Assembly: GCA_039028975.1 (NCBI GenBank)
Contig: JBCCHB010000032.1
Location: forward strand, 54,650-118,649
Reading direction: 5' to 3'
DNA length: 64,000 nucleotides
From: JAHBNG01 sp039028975
GTDB taxonomy: Bacteria; Chloroflexota; Anaerolineae; Caldilineales; Caldilineaceae
Below, in pieces: positions 25,032 to 33,793 of this stretch. A program made the translations under genes and the position numbers. Positions within the stretch are counted from its first letter, which is position 1, and every line of letters begins with the position of its first letter. The notes below the pieces were generated by a model. That model saw only the letters and a program-made list of their open reading frames with translations. It was not told the origin of the DNA and ran no database searches.

Positions 25032-27200
25032 TTAGCATCTTTCGCCTGTGCTTGTTCGACCATCGTCGCAGTCATCCCCCCCACCACCACCACCGCTACT
25101 ACCACCAGGTTTATAAACAAACTCACGACGTGGGGCTACTTCACCCAATGGCTTATAGTTATCGTTATTACACGGTCCACCAGCACACCAAACCAGTTGT
25201 ACTGTCCACTCATAAGAGTGACCGGAATGTAGCGTGTAGTCACTGGAGCCTAATGTTTCGATAGTAACTTTTTGTTGCGTTACCTTAGCAGCATTGGCCA
25301 TCCCCTTGGCATCGCCTGTTTCATCAAACACAATTACTTCAAAGTAGAAGTCTGAAGTTGGGGCAAGTACACCTCTAACTTCTCGACTAGAACGGGCATT
25401 GAATCGCCAAGCAAAGTCAGTTGTCGTGCCAAAGACATACCCATCATCTGGACCGATTATTCCAACCTCATCAGGTTGAGGAACATAAGGTCGCTCATCT
25501 AGCGATAGAGGGGTAGGTGTGGGGCTAGGCTGTGCAGCCGTTGCCGTAGCAACCGCCGCCGCGGCCTGAGTTTCTCGAATAGCTTGTTGCCGTTTGGCAT
25601 TAGCGTCTTCTGTCGCAGCCAAATCTGGTGTGTCACTAGGTATTGGTGTATTAGTCACTGTCGGTGCCGGTGTTGGTGAGTCAGGAGGTGGTACCTGAAG
25701 GGTAGCTGTCGGTATGATTGTTGGCACGGAAGTTGGCAATGGTGTAACAGTTGGAGATGGGGTAGCAGTGGGTGACACCGGTGTGGAAGTCGATGTGTGT
25801 GTTGGCTCCGGGGTAAATGTAGGTGTATTAGTTGGTATTGGCGTTTCGGTCATCGTTGGCATCGCACTTTGAGTAAGGGTGAAGGCTACCGTTGCAGTAA
25901 TGGCGGCAACTTCCACAGCAGTTTGAGTGGCTTGTGCTTCATCCACTCCGTCATTGATATTTTCATCGTTACCACCAGCGGCCCCCTCCCCTTCAGTAGC
26001 GGAAGTTGTCGGCTGTGCAGCTCCTCCAGCAACAGGTGTACTTTCTGGGAACAATCTGGCCAGCAACCCAGAACTCGATACAAGATACCCTCCGGCAATC
26101 AAAAATAGCAGCAGCATTACACCAATAATCCAGGGTAGTAGAGCGCGTTCTGATTCTTCTGGATCATCCTCCAGTTGATTGTTAGAATTTGCTGTATCTA
26201 CCTGCGCAACCGAGTTCAACGCCATTGAATCATCTGGTGGCGACATGGTAGGTGGCGCATCAAGGGGTGTGACGCTGGCCATTGCCGCGGGTGTGGTCTG
26301 GTGCCGCCCAGGCTTGTTGAGAATAACTACAGTGATGTTGTCCGGACCGCCCGCGTTGTTGGCGGCTTTGATGAGTTGCTCGACGGCCCGCTGGGGGTCA
26401 AAGCGGGTGACGGTGGCTAAGATATCTTGGTCAGGGACCACATCGGTCAGGCCATCGCTACAGAGGAGCAGGGTGTCATCAGCCAAAAATTCAATACGGT
26501 TGTTGGACGCCATCTGCCGTTCCTTCTCTTCTACCGTATTGCCGTTGGATGTGGTCGGGTCAACGATCTGATGATCCACATCCACATGATCCAGAGGCCC
26601 CAAATAGCGTTTGATCACGTTTTTGTTGGGATGATTCTTGGCCTGCTCTGCGGTAAGGTAGCCAGCGTCTAAGGCTTCCTGCGCCCAGGTGTGATCCAAG
26701 GTCAGCAGGTATATCCGGCCCTTGCGGATCAGATAAGCCCGGCTATCGCCAGCGTGGGCAATGTAGAGAAAGCGCCTGGCCACAATGGCCGCGGCCACAA
26801 TGGTGGTCCCCATGCCTTTGTAGGCAGGATTCTCGGTGGCTTGGATAAAGATCTCTCGATTGGCCGTGCGGATGGCGTTCTCTAAGCGATCCTGGATGGC
26901 CCGCTCCTGATCCCCCTGAAATTCAGTCGCAAAGGCTTTGATGGCGATTTTGCTGGCAATCTCACCGCTGGATGACCCGCCCACGCCATCGGCCACCAAG
27001 GCAATCCGGGCCGGAAAGACAACCGGGGGATCGCTATTGTGCACTCCCTGTCTGGCATCAAAGATAGCGTAATCATCTTCATTTCCTTTGCCTGACCGTC
27101 CCGCGTGGGTACCATGGCCAATCACAAAGTCCTCATTTGCCAGCTTTACATGCCCCTTCTTCTGGGCAGATGGTGTTGATTGTTGTGATGCTGGTGGCAT
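25032..27200 (-). CDS. Transmembrane PP2C Ser/Thr phosphatase with the receptor kinases' extracellular domain
   Basis: 722 aa from ATG 27200, which has AGGAGG just upstream; a GTG 4 codons earlier lies inside that ribosome site and is not used here. The PP2C domain (about 20-290) is complete: GRSGKGNEDDYAIFD, VADGVGGSSSGE, AHAGDSRAYLIR, LLCSDGLTDVV and GGPDNITVVIL hold the metal-binding aspartates. One membrane helix lies at about 352-375 (LPWIIGVMLLLFLIAGGYL), followed by a PT-rich linker and the shared beta-domain (FYFEVIVFDETGDAKGMANA, YEWTVQLVWCAGGPC, GEVAPRREF). The phosphatase therefore carries the same putative sensor as several kinases. It lies downstream of the vWA-FHA and kinase genes, probably in one operon, and would reverse their phosphorylation. 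Confidence 0.92.
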   Translation of the reverse strand: MPPASQQSTPSAQKKGHVKLANEDFVIGHGTHAGRSGKGNEDDYAIFDARQGVHNSDPPVVFPARIALVADGVGGSSSGEIASKIAIKAFATEFQGDQERAIQDRLENAIRTANREIFIQATENPAYKGMGTTIVAAAIVARRFLYIAHAGDSRAYLIRKGRIYLLTLDHTWAQEALDAGYLTAEQAKNHPNKNVIKRYLGPLDHVDVDHQIVDPTTSNGNTVEEKERQMASNNRIEFLADDTLLLCSDGLTDVVPDQDILATVTRFDPQRAVEQLIKAANNAGGPDNITVVILNKPGRHQTTPAAMASVTPLDAPPTMSPPDDSMALNSVAQVDTANSNNQLEDDPEESERALLPWIIGVMLLLFLIAGGYLVSSSGLLARLFPESTPVAGGAAQPTTSATEGEGAAGGNDENINDGVDEAQATQTAVEVAAITATVAFTLTQSAMPTMTETPIPTNTPTFTPEPTHTSTSTPVSPTATPSPTVTPLPTSVPTIIPTATLQVPPPDSPTPAPTVTNTPIPSDTPDLAATEDANAKRQQAIRETQAAAAVATATAAQPSPTPTPLSLDERPYVPQPDEVGIIGPDDGYVFGTTTDFAWRFNARSSREVRGVLAPTSDFYFEVIVFDETGDAKGMANAAKVTQQKVTIETLGSSDYTLHSGHSYEWTVQLVWCAGGPCNNDNYKPLGEVAPRREFVYKPGGSSGGGGGGDDCDDGRTSTGERC

Positions 27201-27267
27201 ATGCCTCCTCACTCAATTAATGAACAGAGTCAAAAATTTTACAGATTGTGATTGTTTCATATACGAT

Positions 27268-27326
27268 CTATCGACTATCGACCATTCACTACTTTACCGG
27301 CTACCGGCTACCGGCTACCGGCTACC
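27268..27326. repeat. Heptamer microsatellite at a kinase 3' end
   Basis: Two CTATCGA units (27268-27281) are followed by four exact TACCGGC units plus a partial fifth (27295-27326). The TACCGGC run overlaps the last codons and the TAG stop of the kinase gene at 27315. Because the stop lies within the first unit met by the ribosome, copy-number change would alter mainly the 3' untranslated region. Confidence 0.75.
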
Positions 27327-28487
27327 TAACTCCCCATAAAGTTGCTGAATATTAGCGACCAAAGTCTGTAGGCTGTCGTTGCTTAGGTCGATTACGGTTC
27401 CCCAGTAGCGATGGGTTCCGAGAATAAAGATGAGCTGCGCGGCGACCAGTAGAACAAGCAGCAAGCGAAAGAGCAGCCGCCATGCGCTTCGGCTTCGACG
27501 AGGCGCAGGGTGGACAACTGGCTTCTCGCCATCGCTCCGGCGACTGGGATAGCGAGGGAGATATCCTCCCTTGATGGCGATCTCTTCCAACAGAATGGCT
27601 GACTCTTCGGCTGTTGGTCTGTCGTCAGGATTACGGGCCATCATCTTCAGGATAATCGCGTCCAACTCTGGGCGAATCTCGGAGCGCTGGGCCGACGGGG
27701 GCCTGAGCCTCCCCTGAAGAATCGCTGCCGCCATGCGCTTCTTGCTGCGCCCTCGGAAGGGCAGTTGCCCCGTCAGCATTTCGTAGAGCACTACGCCTAG
27801 CGAGTAGACATCCATGGCTGGATGAGGGCTGGCGGCATTGGGATCCTGGTGATCCTCTTGAACCCGCTCGGGGGGCGCATATTGAAGGGTACGCGCCTCC
27901 AACCCCCGCTGGCCGACGTTACGCGCAATACCAAAATCGATAAGCACTGGCTCCATCATTTCACCCGGAATGGGAATGGTGCGAAAGAGCAGATTGTCTG
28001 GCTTGAGATCCAGATGGACCTGTCTCCGGCTGTGGAGATAATCCAAAGTGCCGGCCACGCTGCGGGTAATCTCCAAAGCCATGCCAATCTCCATGGGGCC
28101 TTGCTCGATCAGATCCATGAGTGAGCCACCCGCTAGATATTCCATCACCGAAAACCAGGGCGTACCGGGTAGGCTGGTGGCCTGGGCAATGTAGGGCAGA
28201 TTAGGGATTCCCTGGCGCTGGATGGGAAAGAGCCGCACAACGCCAGGATGCTTGAGCCGCCGCAATCGCTCCACCTCATTGTTGAGGGTCTCTTCGTAAA
28301 AGGAGCTATACTGATCGCCAGAGCGTGCCACTTTGAGCACAACCATGCTCAGGTCGGCACCTGGCTCTGCAGCCACCGACGCTAGACAGACATGGGACAT
28401 ATTGCCTTGGCTGCTAAAGATACGCTCGATCGTATAGGGAAACTGGGCACCTAGGCGACTGCCAGAAACAAGTTTGATCGTGGTCAT
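27315..28487 (-). CDS. Ser/Thr kinase with C-terminal membrane anchor
   Basis: 390 aa. The kinase domain is at about 15-290. The catalytic loop reads VHLDLKPDNLLF (HLD in place of HRD; the catalytic Asp and Asn are kept) and the metal motif is LIDFGIAR. The lysine is in MVVLKVA. The glycine loop is weak (FSSQGNMSHVCLA). A basic stretch leads to a membrane helix at about 336-356 and a short outside tail. There is no FHA or sensor domain. It starts 3 bases after the stop of the vWA-FHA gene and is followed by the PP2C gene, giving a compact vWA-FHA / kinase / phosphatase operon. It is the natural candidate to phosphorylate the TQMD tail of its upstream neighbour. Confidence 0.86.
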   Translation of the reverse strand: MTTIKLVSGSRLGAQFPYTIERIFSSQGNMSHVCLASVAAEPGADLSMVVLKVARSGDQYSSFYEETLNNEVERLRRLKHPGVVRLFPIQRQGIPNLPYIAQATSLPGTPWFSVMEYLAGGSLMDLIEQGPMEIGMALEITRSVAGTLDYLHSRRQVHLDLKPDNLLFRTIPIPGEMMEPVLIDFGIARNVGQRGLEARTLQYAPPERVQEDHQDPNAASPHPAMDVYSLGVVLYEMLTGQLPFRGRSKKRMAAAILQGRLRPPSAQRSEIRPELDAIILKMMARNPDDRPTAEESAILLEEIAIKGGYLPRYPSRRSDGEKPVVHPAPRRSRSAWRLLFRLLLVLLVAAQLIFILGTHRYWGTVIDLSNDSLQTLVANIQQLYGELGSR

Positions 28488-28490
28488 AGC

Positions 28491-30953
28491 TTATCTTGGG
28501 TCTGGCTCAGTACCGCTTCCTACGTTGCCGTGGTTGGCATTTTCGTTGTTCCCTGAGTCCATTTGGGTTCCTTCGAAATACTCGGTGCGCTCATTCACAT
28601 TGTCGCTAAAGTCCATCTGGGTAGCCTCTGGATCGGTATAATAATCCTGAGGCGTGGCATTATCCATCTGGGTACTCAAGTCCATTTGGGTGACGTCCTG
28701 GTCACTGTATTCGCCCGGTTCGGCATATTCTGTGTCGTAGGCCGTATCCATCAGGGTTGGATCATTGCTTCCAGAAAAATCAGCGTTATTGTCAAAACCT
28801 TCAGCCATCCAGATTTCGGTTCCATCATTGCCCATGTCATATCCCCCGTGGGTCGGCTCAGTGCTCTCCCCTGTCATCAACTCAAAGCGATATTGAACAG
28901 GGCCAAAGTTGATTATATCCCCTGGATGGAGATCCCGACCCGATAGCTCAACCCGATCTCGGTTAACGTAGGTTCCGCTCGCGCTGCCTTCGTCCCACAG
29001 CTTAAAGGAGCCATCTGACTCTTCGCTGATGCGGCTGTGGAAGCGAGAGACGCGCGCGTCTGGCACGACAATGTTGACCAAGGTGGGATCCCGCCCCACT
29101 CGGGTATTGCCGCCGTAAAGATCAATGTTGTAGGGAATCTCTCCCTGGGCCTCACCGATAAGCGTCAAGCGCCCTTTGATGGTAGCCTGAGCGCCATCAT
29201 CCAAGCCCCCAAAGCCAAAGAATTCGGTTGCAGCCTGGAGAGATCCAGTAATAATCTCGGTGGCTCGCTGGCGAACTCGAGGATTGCGCCACGCCCAAAT
29301 GGCAAAGATGAGGGCCGCCAGGGCAATGACTGCCGCGATAATGGTGCCAATTTGGGCAATTTCGGCCCGTCCTCTGGCACTTTCCGCTTCTTGTTGGGCA
29401 GCCAGAGCTTCTCCTTGGGCTTCAGCCGCATCCTGTTGGGCGACAGCTGCGTCTTGTCCAGCGGCTTCGGCTGTCATCTGGGCGACCGCCTGTTGCGTTG
29501 CCAAAACGGCAGCTGTTGCGGCGGCATTGGTTTCAATGGCCGTGGTGGTCTTCTGGGCAATGATGGCTGCTGCGGTGGCCGTGGCGCCAGCGTCTGGCGC
29601 AGGGAGTCGGTCAATTACGATTGTCAGCGGCTGGGACGCTTCACCCATTAGACCTAACTCATCCGTGGCGCGAACGCGGAGCGTATATTCACCATGATCC
29701 AACTCGGCAATATTAAAGGTCAGGCGGTTAAAGGGCTCTTCAGTGACTGCCTCGGTCTTGTCATTGACAATATATTCAACTCGCTCCACTTGCCTTGAAA
29801 CAGGGCTACCCGGGAAGTCAACGGCAATTTCGATGTCTAGCTCTTGCGGATCAAATTCGCTGGCCAGAGTATTGTATTCAGCTTCTCTGCCGTCGGGCAA
29901 GAGACGCGTAATGGCTTCCAGACCAGGGCGTACGATGCGTACTTGGGGCGGCTCAATTGGCGGCAAGGGGATGGCAAACAGATCCCGCAACTGACCACCG
30001 CTGGCTGAAGAGCTCTCGACGGCCAATTCTCGTGGACTGGCATTGGTAGAACGATAGGTCAGTTGGCGCTGCTTCTGGCTGGTCTGGATGGCTTGCCAAA
30101 TGGGCGTTAGCGCACTTTCAGTGTTTAAGCTGACGTACTTGCCACCAGTTTGCAGGGAAAGATTCTCTAAATTCTTCCGTGCATCTCCTTGCATGACATC
30201 AGGCGAACCCAGCTGCACAGTATGAATTCTTGCATTCACCTCTTTGGCTAGGTTGATCAGATCAGGGCGATAGAGATCGCTAATAATGTCTATGCCGTCG
30301 GTAAAGATGACCACAGATCGCTGGAGATTGGCGGGTGGGCGGGCATCTTCAAATTGCTTGAGCGCAGCAAAGAGAATATCAAAGAGGGGTGTCTTTACGG
30401 GGGCAGGGCTAGCATCATATCGGACCACTTCGTTGATGACCACGTTGTGATCGGCACTATTCCAGTCGCCAAGCATTGCGGGAACCGGCGTACCGCTGGA
30501 AAAGTCAAAACTCATAAAGCCTAGCCAATCCTTGCTAGCCAGCAGATAGCCCTGGGCAGTAAGCTGCTGAACCACGGCCACCATCTCATCTTTGCGCGAG
30601 CTCTTCACCAAACCAGCACCGTTGACGTTCTGAGATGCGTCAAGGACCAGGAGGGTTTGGGCACCCACATCAATCAAGCTGCTTTGGGCATTGACGCTTT
30701 TACCATCCTCTTTGAGGGTCAGGGAAGCATTGGCCAGATCCGTGCTCAAGTCCTCCCCGTAGAGTGTGACGCTTACCTCAGGAAACCTGGAGACATCGAT
30801 GCCAGTGATCTCAACTTTCGAATCAGGCTGGGCAATCACCCATTGGGGCCATAACACCGTGGCTACGACAATAAGGGCCAGAAAGATGCGTAGAAAGTTA
30901 GCCAGTGACCAGAGATGTTTCATCTGTTTTGCAGGAGTAGGTGTCGTTCTCAT
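28491..30953 (-). CDS. vWA - membrane helix - FHA protein with TQMD-repeat tail
   Basis: 820 aa, with GGAG 8 bases before ATG. An N-terminal signal or anchor (about 18-40) is followed by an exported vWA domain at about 83-280; its MIDAS-like site, LDASQNV, is imperfect, and IFTDGID follows. Then come an Ig-like segment, an Ala/Gln-rich helical stalk (about 470-535, probably coiled coil), a membrane helix at about 536-555 and a cytoplasmic FHA domain at about 608-698 (TRVGRDPTLVNIVVPDARVS, then GSASGTYVNR). The last 110 residues are acidic and contain four TQMD motifs and one TLMD, which match the pThr-x-x-Asp ligand type of FHA domains. It leads the operon with a kinase and a PP2C. Confidence 0.85.
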   Translation of the reverse strand: MRTTPTPAKQMKHLWSLANFLRIFLALIVVATVLWPQWVIAQPDSKVEITGIDVSRFPEVSVTLYGEDLSTDLANASLTLKEDGKSVNAQSSLIDVGAQTLLVLDASQNVNGAGLVKSSRKDEMVAVVQQLTAQGYLLASKDWLGFMSFDFSSGTPVPAMLGDWNSADHNVVINEVVRYDASPAPVKTPLFDILFAALKQFEDARPPANLQRSVVIFTDGIDIISDLYRPDLINLAKEVNARIHTVQLGSPDVMQGDARKNLENLSLQTGGKYVSLNTESALTPIWQAIQTSQKQRQLTYRSTNASPRELAVESSSASGGQLRDLFAIPLPPIEPPQVRIVRPGLEAITRLLPDGREAEYNTLASEFDPQELDIEIAVDFPGSPVSRQVERVEYIVNDKTEAVTEEPFNRLTFNIAELDHGEYTLRVRATDELGLMGEASQPLTIVIDRLPAPDAGATATAAAIIAQKTTTAIETNAAATAAVLATQQAVAQMTAEAAGQDAAVAQQDAAEAQGEALAAQQEAESARGRAEIAQIGTIIAAVIALAALIFAIWAWRNPRVRQRATEIITGSLQAATEFFGFGGLDDGAQATIKGRLTLIGEAQGEIPYNIDLYGGNTRVGRDPTLVNIVVPDARVSRFHSRISEESDGSFKLWDEGSASGTYVNRDRVELSGRDLHPGDIINFGPVQYRFELMTGESTEPTHGGYDMGNDGTEIWMAEGFDNNADFSGSNDPTLMDTAYDTEYAEPGEYSDQDVTQMDLSTQMDNATPQDYYTDPEATQMDFSDNVNERTEYFEGTQMDSGNNENANHGNVGSGTEPDPR

Positions 30954-31260
30954 ACGCTTTGCTCCATTTGGGTGGTGGGCCGCTCCAAAGAATTGGATAC
31001 GTGAGGTATGGTTCGTGAACAGTGAACTAGTGCGACGTTTATTCTAGCCATGTATCGTGATTGGATTGGTCCAAGTGGGTTGTTTTGCGAACTATTGTTC
31101 AGTCGATCCGTTCTTACAAAACAAACCAGTTAACGATTATTATTGTATCATATATTCGACAAAATTAGGAGTGTAAAAACTCATTCATTTTCACCTCAGT
31201 TGGTCATCAATCCGGTAGCGTTTACCCAGAATTTTACCGATGAAATCTGACATATGGTTC

Positions 31261-31337
31261 GCCAGAAAAGCTTTGTTCTCCTTTGTCGGAATTTCTCGGA
31301 CAGGATTGGTCAAGAGTTGGGACAAGACATTTTTGGC
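31261..31337. mobile_element. MITE-like hairpin element, copy 1
   Basis: A 77-bp element begins GCCAGAAAAG and ends TTTTTGGC. It matches 60021-60098 along its whole length. The ends are near-perfect inverted repeats of about 20 bases, so the single strand can fold into one long hairpin. No transposase is encoded. It lies in the 459-base gap between the vWA-FHA gene (start 30953) and the protease gene end (31413). The rest of this gap shows only AT-rich, presumably promoter, sequence. Confidence 0.65.
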
Positions 31338-31412
31338 GGACGATAATGATTGCAATGGTGTAGGTCAAAATGGTTTCCAGCAATCATGAGATATAGTAAT
31401 AGACGCAGTTGA

Positions 31413-32939
31413 TTATGGATTTCTGTCAAACAGAAACCCTTTATTACTGATGTAAAAAATTCGCGTCGCTGGATCCCCCAACGTTACATACCCGCGACAG
31501 TCATTTCTCGTGATCCAGAGTAAATTGATATATTCCACATCGGAATTGCCCCGCTCCAATTCATCGTTCAGGGTTTCGGAAAGCCGCACCCCGCGAGTGT
31601 TCAGATAATCAACTGCGTGACCGATGGGTTTGCCGGTTAGCAGTTGGTGAAAGAACTCGCGATAGGTCCGGTGCTGGGCGCGGGTATGGGACGGGTTCAT
31701 GAAGGAACAGCTCCAGGTTCTGGAAACGTGGCCCACAAATGCCAGCATGCCTTGGGCCAATAATTTTTGAGGCAACATGGCAATAAATGGTTTATAAGTC
31801 AGGCGATGACGGGCTTCAAGTTGTTCCGTTACAATCCAATCGGGCCAGATAGGCGTTCCAGCACCATGACAGGCAAAGCAGATGGCCATTGTCCCCGAGA
31901 GATCTAAAGTTTCATCAATCATATCCCCAGATAAAAAATGTTCTTTGGTGGCTGGTACTGACTTGCCCGGCCACTCTTGTAGCAGCAGCGCGCCTTGAAT
32001 GGCTCGCTGTTGTGGTCGATCGGGCAGAATTTCTAATCCATGGGTCGCCAAGCAGAGCAGTGAGATGGTCGATGAGTCCAGCTTGCTGATCAGGTTCACT
32101 TTGGTTGCCTCATGTTCAGGATCCGACCCGTGGAGTAAATCAACTTTGCAGTTGAGTAATTCACTTGAGTCGCCAAGCCACTCGGCTAAGGGCAGAGTAA
32201 GATTCTGGGTCGACAGATGGGTTGCATTGTCTCCGGCGAACTCTGGGCTGACGAGCAATACGTTTTGGTCTGTGAGTAGGTCCGGCGAATCTGACGAGGT
32301 TCCTTGTTGTGCATACAGTGAGGCCTGCTCATGGGCGACCAGCTTGCCAACATAGGCGATACAGTCTTCTATCTCGGTAAACCAGATACGCCCCACAGCA
32401 TACTCGCCATCCAGGCGCTGCTGAAACGCCCAGGGGATCGCTTCTGGTGAACCAATAATGGTGAGATAATAGGGCATAATCTCTGGTTCCATATTTCCTG
32501 GAGTGACTTCGTCATACGTACTGACACGCAGGAAGGTTTCAACGGTCATTCCTGGCTCATATTCAAAGATGTACTGTTGAAACTCATAGGTTGATATGTC
32601 CATCTGTTCACGGCGATGAGCAAAGAGTGGTTCTAGAGCTTGTAGGTGAGCGGCCAAATGACTTTGTTGCGCTGCATGATTCGTAGGTGCCGGGACAATG
32701 ATTCCCCATCTCGTCTTAGCCAGATTGCCGCACGATGCTTCGAGTGATGGTGGCAGCCCCAGGGAGTCATCTCTGCCAGGGTTCGTTGGCGAACTTGTTT
32801 GCCGTGACGCAATTCCAGGATATCGACTTTGCTCATGAGTAGCCACAATGGCCTGATAGAGTTCTTCTGACGTAAGCTTCCCGGCTATCTGGCCGTTGTC
32901 GCCCCGAATGCTGTTACAGATTATCGTGTGTGAATCCAT
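31413..32939 (-). CDS. Caspase-fold (gingipain C25/CHAT-like) cysteine protease
   Basis: 508 aa, cytoplasmic (no signal peptide). The second half has the clan CD pattern: beta-strand plus His in LLCLATHGLE (His300) and beta-strand plus Cys in AICFACHGAGTP (Cys357), followed by FVGHVSRTWSCSF and a conserved GDPATRIFY end. Spacing and the A-C-H-G-A-G context fit the C25/CHAT caspase-like superfamily. The first 200 residues (SPEAIPWAFQQRLDGEYAVG) resemble the N-terminal subdomain of gingipain-like proteins. It begins 8 bases after the McrC-like gene, which overlaps the PP2C-CHAT-AAA+ gene, so the three form an operon. It is probably the proteolytic effector. The exact family would need a profile search. 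Confidence 0.72.
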   Translation of the reverse strand: MDSHTIICNSIRGDNGQIAGKLTSEELYQAIVATHEQSRYPGIASRQTSSPTNPGRDDSLGLPPSLEASCGNLAKTRWGIIVPAPTNHAAQQSHLAAHLQALEPLFAHRREQMDISTYEFQQYIFEYEPGMTVETFLRVSTYDEVTPGNMEPEIMPYYLTIIGSPEAIPWAFQQRLDGEYAVGRIWFTEIEDCIAYVGKLVAHEQASLYAQQGTSSDSPDLLTDQNVLLVSPEFAGDNATHLSTQNLTLPLAEWLGDSSELLNCKVDLLHGSDPEHEATKVNLISKLDSSTISLLCLATHGLEILPDRPQQRAIQGALLLQEWPGKSVPATKEHFLSGDMIDETLDLSGTMAICFACHGAGTPIWPDWIVTEQLEARHRLTYKPFIAMLPQKLLAQGMLAFVGHVSRTWSCSFMNPSHTRAQHRTYREFFHQLLTGKPIGHAVDYLNTRGVRLSETLNDELERGNSDVEYINLLWITRNDCRGYVTLGDPATRIFYISNKGFLFDRNP

Positions 32940-32947
32940 GGTTTATT

Positions 32948-33793
32948 TTACAATTGCTCCCTCAACAGCTGCTGAATCTCTTCGGATCCCGGCGGAAGTG
33001 GCAGCACTTGTTCTAACGTGGCCCGCCAATGGGTTAAATTAGGCATGGCTACCAAACGATGATGCGCTTCATAAACTTCTACCACTCGCAGATAGAGATG
33101 GCTTTTGGTATTTTGCGCAGCCAATAAATGGCCCTGATGCACCCTACTTGGCAGGGATACGTTGGTTAAGTAAGCATTGCGTAAAGAAGTACGTACCCGC
33201 ACCTGCTGATGGTAGCAGTATCCACCCAATGAGATGGTCTCGTTTTGAACTGTTGATCCCGAAGTCAGCCAGCGAGCAGTAGCCGTGGTCTCTTCATCTA
33301 CCACAGAAGGATTGAAATCACGATGAAGCGGCTGTAAACAGCTAGGCTGCCAGTGAGCCATCCTGGGCAGAACGCGTGCGATACTACCTTCAATGTTATG
33401 CAGTACATACTTGAGTAGCTGATTTTCCAGGCGGTCAAATTGGCGATCATTGCGAGTGCAGATGAACGTATCCTGGCTGTCGTTGCTGCTATAACGTGCT
33501 TTTAGCGTACTAGCCCAATCAATTTTGCCTCGAATCGCTTTCGTGCTTTTAACCTTTACCGGAGTCATCGTGCGGTTTAATTGAGTGAGAAGCGCTGGCA
33601 CCACTGCGTCTAAAAAGCTAGTGACGAGTATCTCTTGGGTACCGTTGCGCGTGGCCAGCAGAAAGATGGCTGCGCTCATCTCGCTCAACTCCTTTTGGGT
33701 TGTTGCCAGTTTACAAAACTGTTCTGGCGTAGACTTCGCCAGAATCACAAAGGTTCGGAGTAGCTTGTTTCGCTCCGTTTGCATCACCGTCAT
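32948..33793 (-). CDS. McrC/DUF2357-like partner without visible nuclease domain
   Basis: 281 aa from the ATG at 33793 that overlaps the upstream stop as ATGA; a start 10 codons earlier is also open, and an ATG 3 codons later has better spacing from AAGAGG. The middle (about 90-150) contains GKIDWASTLKAR and then FDRLENQLLKYVLHNI, reminiscent of the segment before the nuclease in DUF2357/McrC-type partners of McrB-like AAA+ proteins. I see no PD-(D/E)xK nuclease motif, and the protein ends soon after. Function is unknown. Position between a McrB-like AAA+ fusion and a caspase-like protease suggests an adaptor linking the two. Confidence 0.6.
   Translation of the reverse strand: MTVMQTERNKLLRTFVILAKSTPEQFCKLATTQKELSEMSAAIFLLATRNGTQEILVTSFLDAVVPALLTQLNRTMTPVKVKSTKAIRGKIDWASTLKARYSSNDSQDTFICTRNDRQFDRLENQLLKYVLHNIEGSIARVLPRMAHWQPSCLQPLHRDFNPSVVDEETTATARWLTSGSTVQNETISLGGYCYHQQVRVRTSLRNAYLTNVSLPSRVHQGHLLAAQNTKSHLYLRVVEVYEAHHRLVAMPNLTHWRATLEQVLPLPPGSEEIQQLLREQL

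Noticed and set aside
25032..30953. FHA + kinase + PP2C as a type VI secretion regulatory module (PpkA/PppA/Fha)
   Set aside because: No type VI structural genes in the window, and the domain layouts (extracellular vWA, shared sensor) differ.
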